Shown: positions 24,112 through 36,289, counted from the first letter of the stretch. The stretch: 64,000 nucleotides of DNA from Eupeodes corollae (GCF_945859685.1 NC_079148.1:34917946-34981945), one strand, 5' to 3'. Translations and numbers: made by a program. Notes: generated by a model from the letters alone, not told the origin.

Positions 24112-26260
24112 ATCATTCGCTCGAAGTAATTTTTAACTTCAAATAGGAAGTTATTGTAATGGGTCCGATTTGTCAAATTGAAAATTTTGACATTTCTCGA
24201 CGTTTCAAGATCCCTAGAGTCGAAATAAAAGATTTTTAGAAAGATGTCTGTGCGTGCGTGTGTACGTACGTTTGTACGTCCGTACGTCCGTACGTTCGCG
24301 ACGTTTTTTTCGTTATCCATAGCTCAAGAACCAGAAGAGATATCGACTTCAAATAAATGTTGTTATACAGATAATAAGGCAGAAAAATGAAGAAAGGGCT
24401 CTCAAGAAAATTGCGTGGGTGGTTTTTTTACTATAGCAGTTTGAAAAAATGGTGAAAATTTTGGTTAACCCTAAATATCTTACGAACCAAAAATGCTAAA
24501 GACTTGAATTAAATTTTATATAATAGATTGTAACGTGATACCAAACAGGTATATTTTTTGAAAAAAATCAATATAACGGTTTTTTTTTTAAATCAATAAA
24601 ACTGAAAAAATAATTTGTCACCTCCAAAATTTTACGAATGAAATATGATTTTATCTCTAAAACAATTTTGTGCAACGAAGAATAATGTTTTTGACATCTG
24701 ATAAAATTTTGAGAAAAATCTAATTGACAGTTTTTTTATAAAAAATAAAAATCTAAAAAAACATTATTCAAAGTTCGTAAAAATTGAATATCGATTCAAA
24801 TATCTTTTCAAAAACTTGAAATTAAGGCTTTAATTTTATTTTATCTTATAAGAAATATTGTTTTCAACATTCTGAAAAATTTTGAGAAAAATCGAATTGA
24901 CAGTTTTTTTTACAAAAAATAAAAACCTAAAAAAAATTTATAAAAGTTGGTAAAAATTGATTTTCGACTCGAATATCTTTTCAAAACTTTGAGATATTGG
25001 CTTTAATTTACTTTTATCTTTCAAAAAATTTTGTTGTCAACATACAATTAAAGTTTAAAAAAAATCGAATTGACAGTTTTTTTTACAAAAAATAAAAACC
25101 TAAACAAAAAATGTATAAAAGTTTGTAAAAATTGATTTTCGACTCAAATATCTTTTCAAAACTTTGAGATATTGGCTTTAATTTACTTTTATCTTTCATA
25201 AAATCTTGTTGTCAACATTCAGTTTAAGTTTGAAAAAAATCGAATTGACAGTTTTTTACATAAAATTAAAACCTAAAAAAAAAATTTATAAAAGTTGGTA
25301 AAAATTGATTTTCGACTCAAATATCTTTTCAAAACTTTGAGATATTGGCTTTTATTTACTTTTATCTCTTAAAAAATCTTGTTGTCAACATTCAGTTAAA
25401 GTTTGAAAAAAATCGAATTGACAGTTTTTTTACAAAAAATAAAAACCTAAAAAAAAAAATAATAAAAGTTGGTAAAAATTGATTTTCGACTCAAATATCT
25501 TTTCAAAACTTTGAGATATTCGCTTTAATTATCTTTTAACTTTCAAAAAATCTTAATGTCAACATACAATTAAAGTTTGAAAAAAATCGAATTGATAGTT
25601 TTTTTACAAAAAATAAAAACCTAAAAAAAATAATTTATAAAAGTTGGTAAAAATTGATTTTCGACTCAAATATCTTTTCAAAACTTTGAGATATTGGCTT
25701 TAATTTACTTTTATCTTTCAAAAAATCTTGCTGTCAACATTCAGTTAAAGTTTGAAAAAAATCGAATTGACAGTTTTTTTACAAAAAATAAAAACCTAAA
25801 AAAAATGTATAAAAGTTGGTAAAAATTGATTTTCGACTCAAATATCTCTTTAAAAATTTTAAGTATTGGCTTTAAAGTAATTTTATCTCATAAGAAATAT
25901 TGTTGGTAAAATTTTTAAAAAATCGAATTGACAGTTTTTTTTTACAAAAAATAAAACTCTAAAATAAAAACAATACTAAAACTTGGTAAAAATTTACTTT
26001 CGGCTCAAACAGCTTTTTAAAACTTAAAAATATTGGCTTGAAACTTATTTTATTTCACAAAAAATATTGTTTTCGATATTCAGTAATTTTAATATAAAAA
26101 TCCAACAGTCCGTTTTTTCATATAAAAAATAAAATCTACAAAAAGAGTACGCAAATTTGGTAAAAATTGATACGAGTACATAAAGACAAACTTTTAAGCA
26201 AGACAAATCGACAGACGGGATGGGAAGTTATCAGTGTGGGTCGCATCCCAGCCTCTTTTC
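24112..26260 (+). repeat. repeat A, longest copy (about 2.15 kb, both ends)
   Basis: The 5' end has the near-palindrome TAACTTC-aaata-GGAAGTTA (24114-24136) and GGGTCCGATTTGTC. An ACGT-rich block follows (24240-24310), then a conserved middle (AGCTCAAGAACCAGAAGAG, GGTTAACCCTAAATATC, GTGATACCAAACAGG). Positions about 24710-26060 form an array of units about 174 bp long, in which CGAATTGACAG recurs near 24893, 25066, 25241, 25413, 25763 and 25923 (a variant CGAATTGATAG near 25588). The 3' end is GACAGACGGGATGGGAAGTT, ATCAGTGTGGG and GCATCCCAGCCTC, in which GGGATG pairs with CATCCC. It encodes no protein. Palindromic ends, tandem units and insertion in a T-rich site fit non-autonomous helentron (DINE-1-like) elements, by inference. 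Confidence 0.85.
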
Positions 26261-26269
26261 TTAAAATTA

Positions 26270-27450
26270 TTTTGTGAAGACAAGTTTCACTTCTTTTCAT
26301 CACTCTAGTAATGAAGTTCGCACTTGTCTTCAAATTTTGTATAAATATAGGGACTATTCCTGAATCTACATATATGGCGTAGTTGGCTGTTGAGTTAGGC
26401 AAACGAAATATGCTCTTCAAAAAGTTCCTTTGTACAGTTTCAAAAGCTTCGAAGTGTGTGTATCAGAAGACTTGAAGGCCATAAAACTTTGTACTTGGAC
26501 GTTAAATCAACATTTTGGTTCGAAAAAACTTTGGCCACATTATGTTAAGTGCAAATTTAGCTTCGTTGCTTATTTCTTTAGAGTGCTTTAGATAGCCTAA
26601 ATTGTAGGTCAAGAGGACACCCAAATATTTAAACTCCTGTACAACTTCAATATGTGTATTATTTAGAGACCAGTTTTCCTCAGCTCACCTTCTTGATTGT
26701 CTCTTTTCAAATACAACAATCTTAGTTTTTTGGGTATTAATTTGCAAGCCCCAAGACTCGCAAAATGAACTTAGACGGTTTATTTGCATTTGTGGCGTGA
26801 AAGGATTATCAGCAAGCATAACTAGATCGTCTGCGTACAACAGGATTTTGATTAAAATGTTAACAAAATTAACTTCACCCGGAAGAAGATCGCCGACATC
26901 ATCTATGAACAGGGCAAATAATAATGGGCTGAGGATACAACCTTGAGGAACACCTGAAGTTGTTTCAAATCGATTTGAAAATATGATACCGTCCCATACC
27001 CTTGCATTTGTTGACGAAATAAAACTAAAAAGCATACACTTGGAGAAACTTTCGTCACAAACCAATACAAGACAGTTTGTAAATTAAAGCTTGTCTATTG
27101 ACTTTATCAAATGCAGCTTTAAAATCAACAAAACAAGTTTATAGTTTCTTTTTTTCTATCTATAAATTGTTAAGCAATGCTTGAAATGGCAAAGATATAA
27201 TCGATGGTTGAAAAACCTAGGCGGAAACCAGCCTGAAAGATGCTCAAAAGACTGTTATCCTCAATCCATTTTGTGAGCCTTTCATATAGGATTATAGTAA
27301 AAGTTTTTCTTATTGAATTTAAAGTTGAAATACCTCTATAATTTTCCCCAGCGTTAGCATCACCATTTTTAAAAATGGCAACTATTACAGATTCGTTGAA
27401 ACTGATAGGTAAACATAAATCATTGTACAACTTGTTATAAAAGGACATGA
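26270..27450 (-). pseudogene. LINE reverse transcriptase, frameshifted
   Basis: Minus-strand RT motifs occur in order. ISFNESVIVAIFKNGDANAG with NYRGISTLNSIRKTF (27410-27290) comes first, then SIFQAGFRLGFSTIDYIFAI (27245-27190). The motif A region near 27080-27170 is broken by frame loss. TTSGVPQGCILSPLLFALFI (26970-26910) is followed by LLYADDLVMLAD (26850-26810), with both Asp of motif C kept. INTQKTKIVVFEK follows (26750-26700). After 26690 the post-RT block reads VVQEFKYLGVLLTYN and FALNIMWPKFFR, then IFRLPNSTANYAIY. The chain stops where repeat A is inserted. Confidence 0.82.
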
Positions 27451-27479
27451 GATAGTTTTTGAAATCAATATTGCTGTTT

Positions 27480-28620
27480 TAATAAAACTCGACTGGTATG
27501 CCGTTCTATTTTTCATTTTTTGGAGCGTTAATTCCAATTCGGGCAATGAGGATTCTAAATCCAGCTCGTTGACTTTAGTATCAGGTAGCGCGTAATCAAA
27601 GGTATGAAGATCTTCATCAGCTGAGAGTAGAGTTTTAAAATGAGCTGCTAACGTTTCAGCTTCTAAAGAGAACCTTATACCCTGATGGCGCCCATCAAGT
27701 TCGCGCACTGTCTCCCAAAATATCTTTGAGTTTGTGCAGTTTTCCAATTTCTTAGCCAGGTTTTTTAAATAGGTGATTTTCTTAACATTTTTTTAAAATC
27801 ATTATTAACGCGAAGATAGATGTTTTTGAAAAGTTGAGAATTGGTCGTTCTAAGTATACAAACGAAAGTTTACGGAGATTTCTGCAATCCTTATCAAACC
27901 ATACATTTTTAGCTACAAAAGTGTGTGTAATCTTCAACGCGAAAGGGGCTGCAGTCTTTATAACCCGTTCTTTACTTTCACAAACCACTTCAGCCGAGAC
28001 TGCGGATTGTTGGGGCAGAGATAGTAAATGCCGAGAGAGGAGGCTTCTATAGAGTGTTGCATTGTTCTCCGACCACTTCAGTGAATTCGCCACATGCATC
28101 ACTATTAGAAGACCCATTCAAAACGAAAAGACCGAAAACTTCAAAAAAAAATTCTGTTAAACTCCGACCGTTGTGGTTATAAATTTTATCTCTAAAATAT
28201 AAGCGGAAGAATTTTGATATTCACCAATCCTAGCATTTAAATCACCGACGATTAACGCATTGTCAAGAGAAGTATTATTCATAAATTAAACTAGTTCTTC
28301 GAAACCGCTTATCCAATCGGAATAAAATAATAGATTAGGTTGTTGCTAACCATGTGAAAAATAATTTTAGATTCAATAACTTTAAAAATAATAAGATTAC
28401 CCCATAAAGATTTTCTAATCCCATATAAAATACCCCTACTGGCTCTTCCATGCAAATTTGATCTTATCGCGGGTGTAAATATTACTTTAAAGTCTTTGAA
28501 ATATTTAAAAAAAAAATCGGAATGTAAAAGCTTACTTTTGAGACCAAATTATGAAGTTCCTGTGTGTCGCATATGCATTTGGGGGCGTAGCATCCCCCAT
28601 ATTCTCAGACTTTGCGTCTC
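27480..28620 (-). pseudogene. LINE endonuclease and linker, same element
   Basis: The endonuclease is recognised by ALIVGDLNARIGEYQ (about 28262-28218) and by FTPAIRSNLHGRASRGILYGI (about 28475-28410), which matches the GRxSGGxx region of APE-type LINE nucleases. A stop and frameshifts lie near 28120-28290. The linker frames at 27782-28117 and 27385-27747 (WFDKDCRNLR; NSKIFWETVRELDGR) match the usual spacer between endonuclease and RT. A minus-strand frame at 28639-28878 (CLWFFLDHMRKKHLGF) may be the end of ORF1, but that is weak. Confidence 0.72.
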
Positions 28621-28889
28621 ATTGTTGACTTATAAGATTTAATAGCATAGTAATCTTTTAAGATGACACATTGGAGTAGTTGAATAATTGAAGTTTTTGA
28701 CAAGGAACGTGATAAAATAAAGCGTCAGAAAAGTTGTTTTAAATCTCGTCAAATGGTATGTTGAATACTTTGTTAAAGATTTTTCCACTCTAATAAGGCG
28801 GGCAAAGCATATAGCAAGTAAAATAAAACCCAGATGTTTCTTTCTCATGTGGTCTAAAAAAAACCACAAACAGTACATTTTTTTTGAAT

Positions 28890-30240
28890 TTTGCTCAAAA
28901 AGGAATATTACCTGGCTATTTATTTAAAATTCAACGTTTTTTTAAGTGTTGTTTTTCTTTTATTTCTCACCACAAAGTAGGTACGTGAAGTAGTTATTAT
29001 TTGATCCTTTTCCATAAGCTCCTTAAAGTATTCAATCATATCGAGAGAACGAAAAAAGTAAGTTTGTGCAAGCCGGCCGACTGATTCGGTATAAATTTTA
29101 ACATTTTATTAAGAAGAATAAAACACAAAAATAAATGCATGCCTGTATTACACCATCATATTGCACTTTGTGCTCCACTTAGCCGTATAACCTCAAACAG
29201 ATGGTTTGCAACAGCTTGTTTTCACCCCAACATCCAACAATTGGGATGACTGACCCGTCATCAGCTACATAAGCTAGCAGCTTCGTCGTCGTCGTTCACA
29301 TCGTCGTCGTACTTGCTATAGTCGGTCTTCAGTCTTCAGTCTTCAGTGGTCTATGGCAATGGCTCAGTCCTCAGTTCAAATATATGCAAGCACAAAGGTT
29401 ATCCTCTGGTTTTATGACGATTTGCATTTGGATTTCAGCCAGAATGTTGCAGTCGAGATGGAAATATGAGGCAAGAACTCGAACTCAACTGGAAACGGAT
29501 TTGGTAAAATGGATCTCAAGCGAAACAAGCAACTTAAATTCACTTTGAATTCTATCTAGGAAATATGACAGAGAACAGAGAGAAGGAGAGAAAGAGAGAG
29601 AAAGAGTACATTTTCCGGTCGAATTGAATAAATTATATAAATTTCCGTCGGTCTGTTGATGGAGGAATAAATAAAATATTATACTGGTTACTGGTATATG
29701 CGATGCGGAATGTTGCTGCTGCTACTTTGGTTACTTTTGAAATTCAAAATATATAGAAAGGGTTTTTGTGAGACAAATTGTTGTTATTATCAAAAAGTAT
29801 ATATTTGAGAAAGAGAGATACATGTCCAGAATAAAATAACAATTTGGAATTCATTGTTTTATATTTTATAGAAGTTCTTAAAGTATAAATGTTAACGTTT
29901 ATCTCAATTTATTATCTAAATTAAATTTGGATAGAGGATGAAAACAGATGGTAGGAAAACCAATTTTTCCTCTGGATTTTATATTTCTTGGTAATTTTCA
30001 CAAAACATTTTTAGTGCATAGGCGTAGTAAAGGTTTTTCCAATAAGAGGTTTTATTTATGTGACTTTTTTGCAGCTGCAAATTTTGGAGCTGACATATTT
30101 TGACGTTTGACAAATAAAAGATACGCTATTACTAAGAACAGAAAATATATCCTCAAATTTTCTCGAATTCACTACAAAAATAGTAAACATTTTGAAGTCA
30201 CATTTCACAAAACTAAAGATGTCTTGAGTGTTTTATACAT
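28890..30240. other. non-repeat stretch with microsatellites
   Basis: No gene recognised. Simple repeats are visible: clustered GTC/CGT triplets at 29283-29311, three copies of GTCTTCA at 29325-29346, and a GA-rich run at 29565-29608. This block is less AT-rich than its surroundings. It could be host non-coding or regulatory sequence, but nothing proves it. Confidence 0.4.
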
Positions 30241-30244
30241 TTTA

Positions 30245-31667
30245 TTTACTTACTCAAGGTGGCTCTACAATCCGGGACGGACCTGGGCCTCAACCAACAA
30301 GCGTCTCCAGCCAGCTCGGTCCCTAGCTAGCTGTCTCCAGTTTCGCACGCCAAGTTGGTTGAGGTCCTCTCCCACCTGGGTGCGCCACCTGAGTCGCGGT
30401 CTTCCTCTACTGCACCGTCCCTTGGGATTGGATTCGAAGATCTTCTGGGCTGGAGCGTTGATGTCCATCCGCTCTACATGACATAGCCATCTAAGCCGTT
30501 GGATTTGCAAGATTTCAGCGGTGGTGTCGTTGTCTGCATTAATAGCGGTGCCTAGGTAGACAAAGTCCTTAACTACCTCAAAGTTATAGCTGTCCATGGT
30601 GACGTTTTGTCCAAGACGTCTTCGTTGAGTGTCTTTTCTTGATGACAGCATATACTTGGTCTTGCCCTCATTGACCACTAAACACATCTTCTTCGCTTCC
30701 GTCGCAATACTCAAAAACGCTCCACTGACATCACGCTTTGATCTTCCAATTATGTCAATATCATCTGCGTATCCGAGTTTATGGGATGGGCCTATGGAAG
30801 ATTGTGCCTTTAGTGTTGACGGTTGAGTTTTGCACAATTCTTTCCAGAACGATTTTGAAGACCTTGATAGAGCAGCGTGAATTCTCCATCGTCATTCTGC
30901 ACTAACGGATAAATTTGACAGGGATGCCAAAACAAGACATTGCTCGGTAGAGCTGTTCCCTATAGATGCTGTCATACGCGGCTTTAAAATCGATAAAGAG
31001 ATGGTGGGTATCGATTTGAAGCTCCTGGGTTTTTTCCAAGATCTGCCGTAGTGTGAATATTTGGTCGATAGTGGACTTTCCTGGTCTGAAGCCACACTGA
31101 TAAGGACCAATCAGGTTGTTGACGAATGGCTTCAGACGTTCACATAATACGCCAGAGAGGATCTTATACGCAATGTTAAGGAGACTGATGCCTTTGTAGT
31201 TGGTGCAGTTTTCAGGGTCTCCTTTCTTATGTATTGGGCAAACTATGCTGAGATTCCACTCATCGGGCATGCTTTCTTCCGACCAAATTTTGCAGATGAA
31301 TTGGTGCATGATCCGTACCAAGCCAGGGCACTGCTCATATGTCTTTGGTGTCTTAATCTTTCTCCTCTGTTGAGGCATGCACGCATATTACACTTATGTT
31401 GGCGAATTTAGCCTTGATGCGGATTGTCGTGATGAGCGAGCGCATCTCAAGACTTTTTGCCTGAGTCTAGTTCCAACAACAAATCCACACCCAAATAGGC
31501 GCTGTCTTTGTTCTCGGTAGCAGTCACCGTAGTTGATATCGCAGTCTTTTAGTTTGCGTTTGCCCGGTCCATCCCATCGCACTTCTTGGATAGCTGTAAT
31601 ATCTGCCTTGCAGCAGTTAAGGGCTTCCCCAAATTGTTCGGCTGCACGTGGTCTGTTAAGGGACCTA
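30245..31667 (-). pseudogene. LINE family R copy 1 (RTE-like), internally deleted
   Basis: The minus strand carries a 5' piece RPRAAEQFGEALNCCKADIT and IQEVRWDGPGKRKLKD (31655-31545), the start of the endonuclease. Most of the endonuclease and linker is missing. The RT runs from NYKGISLLNIAYKILSGVLC and QCGFRPGKSTIDQIFTLRQI to HHLFIDFKAAYDSIY (motif A, about 31000). Motif B is missing or shifted. Motif C GYADDIDIIGR is present near 30765. The C-terminus ADNDTTAEI joins LQIQRLRWLCHVERMD through a deletion and finishes at NWRQLARDRAGW...QVRPGL before the plus-strand tail TTACTTACTCAAGG at 30246-30259. It cannot encode a full protein. Confidence 0.85.
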
Positions 31668-31797
31668 AATCTACAAAAAATAGTACGCAAATTTGGTAAA
31701 AATTGATAAGAGTACATATAGACAAACTTTTAAGCAAGACAAATTGACAGACGGGATGGGAAGTTATCAGCGTGGGTCGCATCCCAGCCTCTTTTTT
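31668..31797 (+). repeat. repeat A, 3' terminal 130 bp only
   Basis: Starts at AAATCTACAAAAAATAGTAC and ends with the standard hairpin terminus (GGGATGGGAAGTTATCAGCG and GCATCCCAGCCTC). It abuts exactly the first bases of the family R copy on its left. Confidence 0.85.
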
Positions 31798-31799
31798 CC

Positions 31800-34700
31800 A
31801 AAATGAGACCGGTCAGACAGTCACTACGTTCGCAGTCTTGTGATCATAACTAATCTATTTTTGATATCAAGCAAAACGACAAACGACATTGTGCTGGAAT
31901 TTGCTTTAAGACTCAATTTGGTCTTAAGACTTTAGATTAAATTCAAGCTGGTTGATCACCAGCACTGTTTTACCTTGCCTGATTTGGTCCTTGAAATGCA
32001 TCAAAAGATTTTAATCGAAAAATCATCTTAGAGATGAGGATTTCTTTTATATCGAGAACAGCTTTAATAAGCAGATTTTTTTCTTTTTTTGCTTGATTCA
32101 AGAATGATTGCTGAAAAGCATCTACCTGTCCTCAACTTTTTACTGGTTGGTGATTGTTCAAAAATGAAGTTAATACAAATTTTACGGTGAATAAATTGAA
32201 CAACCAAGATATGATATATGATTTGTATGGAATTAATTGGAAAGTATTGCTTTAGACGACCTTTATTTTATTAGTTACCAGGATCTGCTGGTTTAATAAA
32301 CGGAAAAATGTCTTCAAACTGGTGCTTCAACCTTAGCCGTGGAGGCCATTTGCTTCAAAACAGTTCAAAAATACTTATTTTTTCCATAACAAAATAAAAT
32401 ATCTTCTTTCAAAATTCTCTGTTTAAAGTATGATAATATGAAGAATTAAGATATCAAACTTATCTTAATGAATACATTACCCTTTTTTTAAATATCGCGG
32501 GCAACCTTCTACATTTTAAATCCTTTTAAATAATGAAGTAAAAGCAATTTATTTTAATGCTCTAATTTATGGAAGTTAAAACCTATTAAAAATAAAAGAT
32601 CAACTTTGAACTGAAATTCCAATTCCAAAATTCAAATTGTGCACAAATTATAATAGTTCAGGAAATTCAATACCAACTTCTTTCATAAAGTTCAACATCA
32701 GAAATTAAGAAGTTCAAAACTACATAACATCACCAGAAGAAAAACTTGATCAATTTACAAGAAAATTTTATCCCAACGAACGCGGACGACGACAACCGAC
32801 CGACACCAACGCAACGTCTTGTTCAGATTCAAATTCAAGATTCATAACTTCATTTAACCAGCAGCATAGTCGTCGTCGTCTTGGGTCGTTGTCGTTTTGG
32901 ACTTGGTTGAATTTGAAGGAAATTTAATAAAGTTTCCATTCAAATTATCTGCATTTTGAAATAGAGTCCGTGTATTATAATGTACAATAAAGTTGTACGA
33001 TGTTTTCTAAAACTCCAAAATGGATGTACGATACGATTATACAAAAATGTACCTTGTTTTCAAGGAAAGGATTTTAGAGTTTTCTTTATGCGGTTGTATG
33101 AAATGTATAGAATATTCTTGTATTCCTTGGGGCAATATAATAATTCAACATGGAAGCCTAATTGGGTAATACAAAGTTGTGTTTGGAAGGTTATTTTTTT
33201 ATAACCCTATACGAATGTCAATAGAAAAATTTTGCAAAATAATAAGCTATGTCAAGTTTTGTCAACAAGAGTACCTAAAGGTATAGTTTATCATATGCGG
33301 ATTGAAATTGATTTATTGGAGATCGAATTACATATTCTATTACCATGGTACTTCCGTGTCTACTCAAAAGAAGAACCTTATTTGGAACTGACTGAAATAC
33401 CTTATTTTTTTAAATAAATCTTTAAGAAGTTCTGTATTTACCTAGAATTCGTATTTGGAGTATCGTAAGAAAAACAGAAAAACCTACAGATTTCTAAATG
33501 TAAGGTATTTGATTTCGACTCCCTGGACTTGGAAATCCAAGCAATTAGTTCTCGGCTCTCCTTTGTGTTTCATGTTTTTCATTTGTAGAGTACAATGATT
33601 GGATTAATTTGGATTAAAATTTAAAAACAATTTGGATTACATTTTTAACTTGTGATTAAAAACAAAACATGAAAATATGGTTTAAGCACATGAGTGACCA
33701 TGATTCAAAATTGTATGCCGAAATAATGTTCTTGACAGAAAGCTAAATATACTTTTTGAAAATAAAAAAAATGGTTGTCTAAAGATAGCATTATTTGCGA
33801 GATATTAGAGAGAAAGATATTTAAGGCCAACCATTGTTGAAAATCAACAATGATTTTCTGTCGTCTTGATCATATTATCAATAAAACTAAAGATATACTA
33901 TGAGATATAATGTATTAAAAACCTTCGAAGATTCGTCTAAACTTTGAACTCGAAATAACAACCCAATTACAAATAAGAATGCACTTGAAACAATAAACTA
34001 AAAATTAATATAGAAAAGAGGAATTGCTGCCCTTTAAGTATAATAGTTGACACTGTTAATTGTCTGGACATTTAAGATTTGTAATCAATTACAAAGTATT
34101 TTTGAAGTTTTTAATTCTTTTTTTTGTGCAGAAAACCATCCAATTATACTTAGAATTCACCTCTTTTTGATGACAATATTATATTTTATTTCTTACTCAA
34201 CATAATGGATCTGTTGGATAAGAACTTTATCCTACCAATTGCTTAGAGGTCACGAAAGTTTTGAAGCTTTGTTTAAATGTGTGATTAATTATAATAGATA
34301 ATACTTGTCGACAACATTACTTCTTTTTCGGTTGCACAAACAATTCTTCTTCAAAGATTATTAAAAATCAGGTTATTAAAATATGCCATTCAAAAAATGT
34401 TAAAGACAACCAAAGGCCAACAATTAAAACACAACATAACCCTTGACAATAAATTACCTGATAATATTACAAATTACAAATCTTTATCTTACATATACAC
34501 TTTCAATAATTTTAGTATCTCAGTTACTTTTAATAATTTCGCATTTATTATGAGAACACAAATGTGTCTTCATTTGACTCTATCTGAAGTTTTAAAAATT
34601 CTTGATATTAAATAATAAACTACAATAAACTACTTCAAAAATCCTAGTAATTTTTTTTTCACTTCAGAATATCAGAAAGTAGTTAGCTTATAGCAAGATT

Positions 34701-34945
34701 CAAACTATCAGAGGCTCATCATAAGTTCATGTGTTAGTTGTAAGTTAGATTATAATACAATTAAAGCCTAACACACCCACAAAATACAGAACATAATTAA
34801 CATTTAACATGAATTAATACAGAACAACAAAAGATAAAATGAACACGTTTACGATAGTGGAGGTTCTAAACAATGATTTTAATCCCACCTTATTTAAATT
34901 TAAATCTATCGATGAACAGTTTAAGTTATATAAAATTCTCATTCG
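31800..34945. other. AT-rich stretch, no recognised gene
   Basis: No repeat or gene recognised. A GTC/GAC-triplet cluster lies at 32780-32890. Plus-strand frames at 32980-33204 and 33232-33417 are open for 74 and 61 codons but match nothing known and lack clear splice context. Confidence 0.4.
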
Positions 34946-34949
34946 ACTT

Positions 34950-36275
34950 TAAGCTTCATTCTTGCCAAAATGTGAAACTATCAATGTGGGATTGTAAAAG
35001 GATACGATCATGGGTGGACTTTATAATCTTAAAAATGTTCATGTCATCAGCAAAAATGATAATAGACAAGAAAAACAGAAAAGGGCCAAGATGGCTTCCC
35101 TGGGGAACACCAGATTGAGCAACAAAATGACAATCAGAATGACAATTTCTAAATTTTACCTCGAAGGATCTGTTTTCAAGGTATGACTTAATCCAAGGTA
35201 ATAAAAATGGTGGAAAACCAAGAGCCTCCAGTTTAAATAAAATAATATCGTGGCTTAGTTGGTCAAAAGCTTTAGAAAATTCAGTGTATACACAGTCAAC
35301 TTCATAACCTTGTTTTAAAGCGTTTGAACATACGAGTATGTTTAAGAATGTGAGGAGATTAGTAAGGGTTGACATTTTTTCACAAAACTATGTTTCTGTT
35401 CGCAAATGAGATTTTTACTAAAAAATGCTACACTTTCACAAACAACTTGTTCAAACAATTCAGGAATTCAAGAAAGCTTTGCAATGGGCCTGTAGTTTTT
35501 AACATTCGCCTTTTTACCATAAATAATTCAATATAAACAGAGAAGTTGTTTGGAGACAGAGTTTTGAGATAAGTTTTCCATGCCTTATTTCTTTTGTTAC
35601 GCAGTAAACGCAATTCTTTAGTGTGGTTAAAGTTAGTATTTCTTGATTTCTTAAAAGTAAAATTTTTTCTGGGCAATTATTAAGGATTTTATAAAAAATT
35701 GAAACTATTTCGTCAATATTAGAACATTCTAAAGTATTAGCAATTCCAGAAATGGTTTAATCTTGAGACAACAACTGGAAATTAGCTCTTCGGAAGTCAA
35801 AATTATACAAGCAATCAGAGGAATCACTGTGTTCAGTAAGGTGATTACTTAAGTCAAGAAAAATGTTCAAGGGGCGTTGATATTTATCAATATTAGTAAT
35901 TCCTGATCTAGATTCTAGAACAGAGTGAGAAGAAAAGAATTCGATTTTTTGAGTTTTTAATACAGCTTGTTTGCTGTAAGTCAGTAAGAAAGATTTTATC
36001 GAGAAAAGATAGTTCCAATTGTGAAGAAGAGAGAGAGGTTTCAAGGCAAGATTCGTCTTCTGATGGAATCCAGTCAATGTGTGGAAAATTAAAATCACCT
36101 AGAAGTAAAATATTGGTGTCAGAGTAGGACAAACTCATAACAAAGTCTAATGTTAAGGAGAGTACGCTATAAACAGACTCTAAACTTTTTGGAGGAATAT
36201 AAACGTTTAAAATGAAAATAGTCTTAGTCTTTACCATTATCTTTACACAAACGAAATCAATTTTTACCAACTTTG
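34950..36275 (-). pseudogene. LINE polymerase (Jockey/CR1-like), minus strand
   Basis: The endonuclease part has IFILNVYIPPKSLESVYSVL and NILLLGDFNFPHIDW (36215-36065), frameshifted afterwards. The linker is ELRLLRNKRNKAWKTYLKTL near 35600-35545. In the RT, VYTEFSKAFDQLSHDIILFK is motif A (35305-35245). SGVPQGSHLGPFLF is motif B (35125-35075), and it is fused after an internal deletion to IIIFADDMNIFKI (motif C, about 35060-35020). The fused frame stays open but lacks about a dozen residues between motifs B and C. The 3' end fades near 34950. A short piece of the same family recurs at 61345-61450. Confidence 0.8.
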
Positions 36276-36289
36276 AAAAAGTATAGTTT

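Larger units (their letters stand above)
23640..28620 (-). mobile_element. minus-strand LINE, split by repeat A at 24112-26260
   Basis: Without the inserted repeat the element is about 2.8 kb. Order on the minus strand: endonuclease (28620-28130), linker (28120-27480), reverse transcriptase (27450-26690), post-RT region (26690-26270), then across the insertion to the C-terminal zinc finger (24110-23705). The 3' end at 23690-23640 shows an AATAAA signal and a (TATC)n tail. The reading order continues on both sides of the insert, which shows that repeat A arrived after the LINE. Clade is not assigned; the motifs do not look like Jockey or RTE. Confidence 0.82.

Noticed and set aside
24084..24320. 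Open minus-strand frame with RTYGRTNVRTHARTD repeats
   Set aside because: It translates the ACGT-rich block of repeat A; the Arg-Thr pattern comes from the simple sequence and not from a protein.
31394..31782. Open frames (MYSYQF... and MRPTLITSHPVC...) leading into LINE protein
   Set aside because: They start inside the repeat A terminus and run across the junction into the LINE; the fusion is accidental. The same MRPTLITSHPVC start appears at 26225 in another repeat A end.
32980..33417. Two plus-strand frames of 74 and 61 codons as host exons
   Set aside because: No recognisable similarity, no clear splice signals, and residue composition expected from AT-rich DNA.
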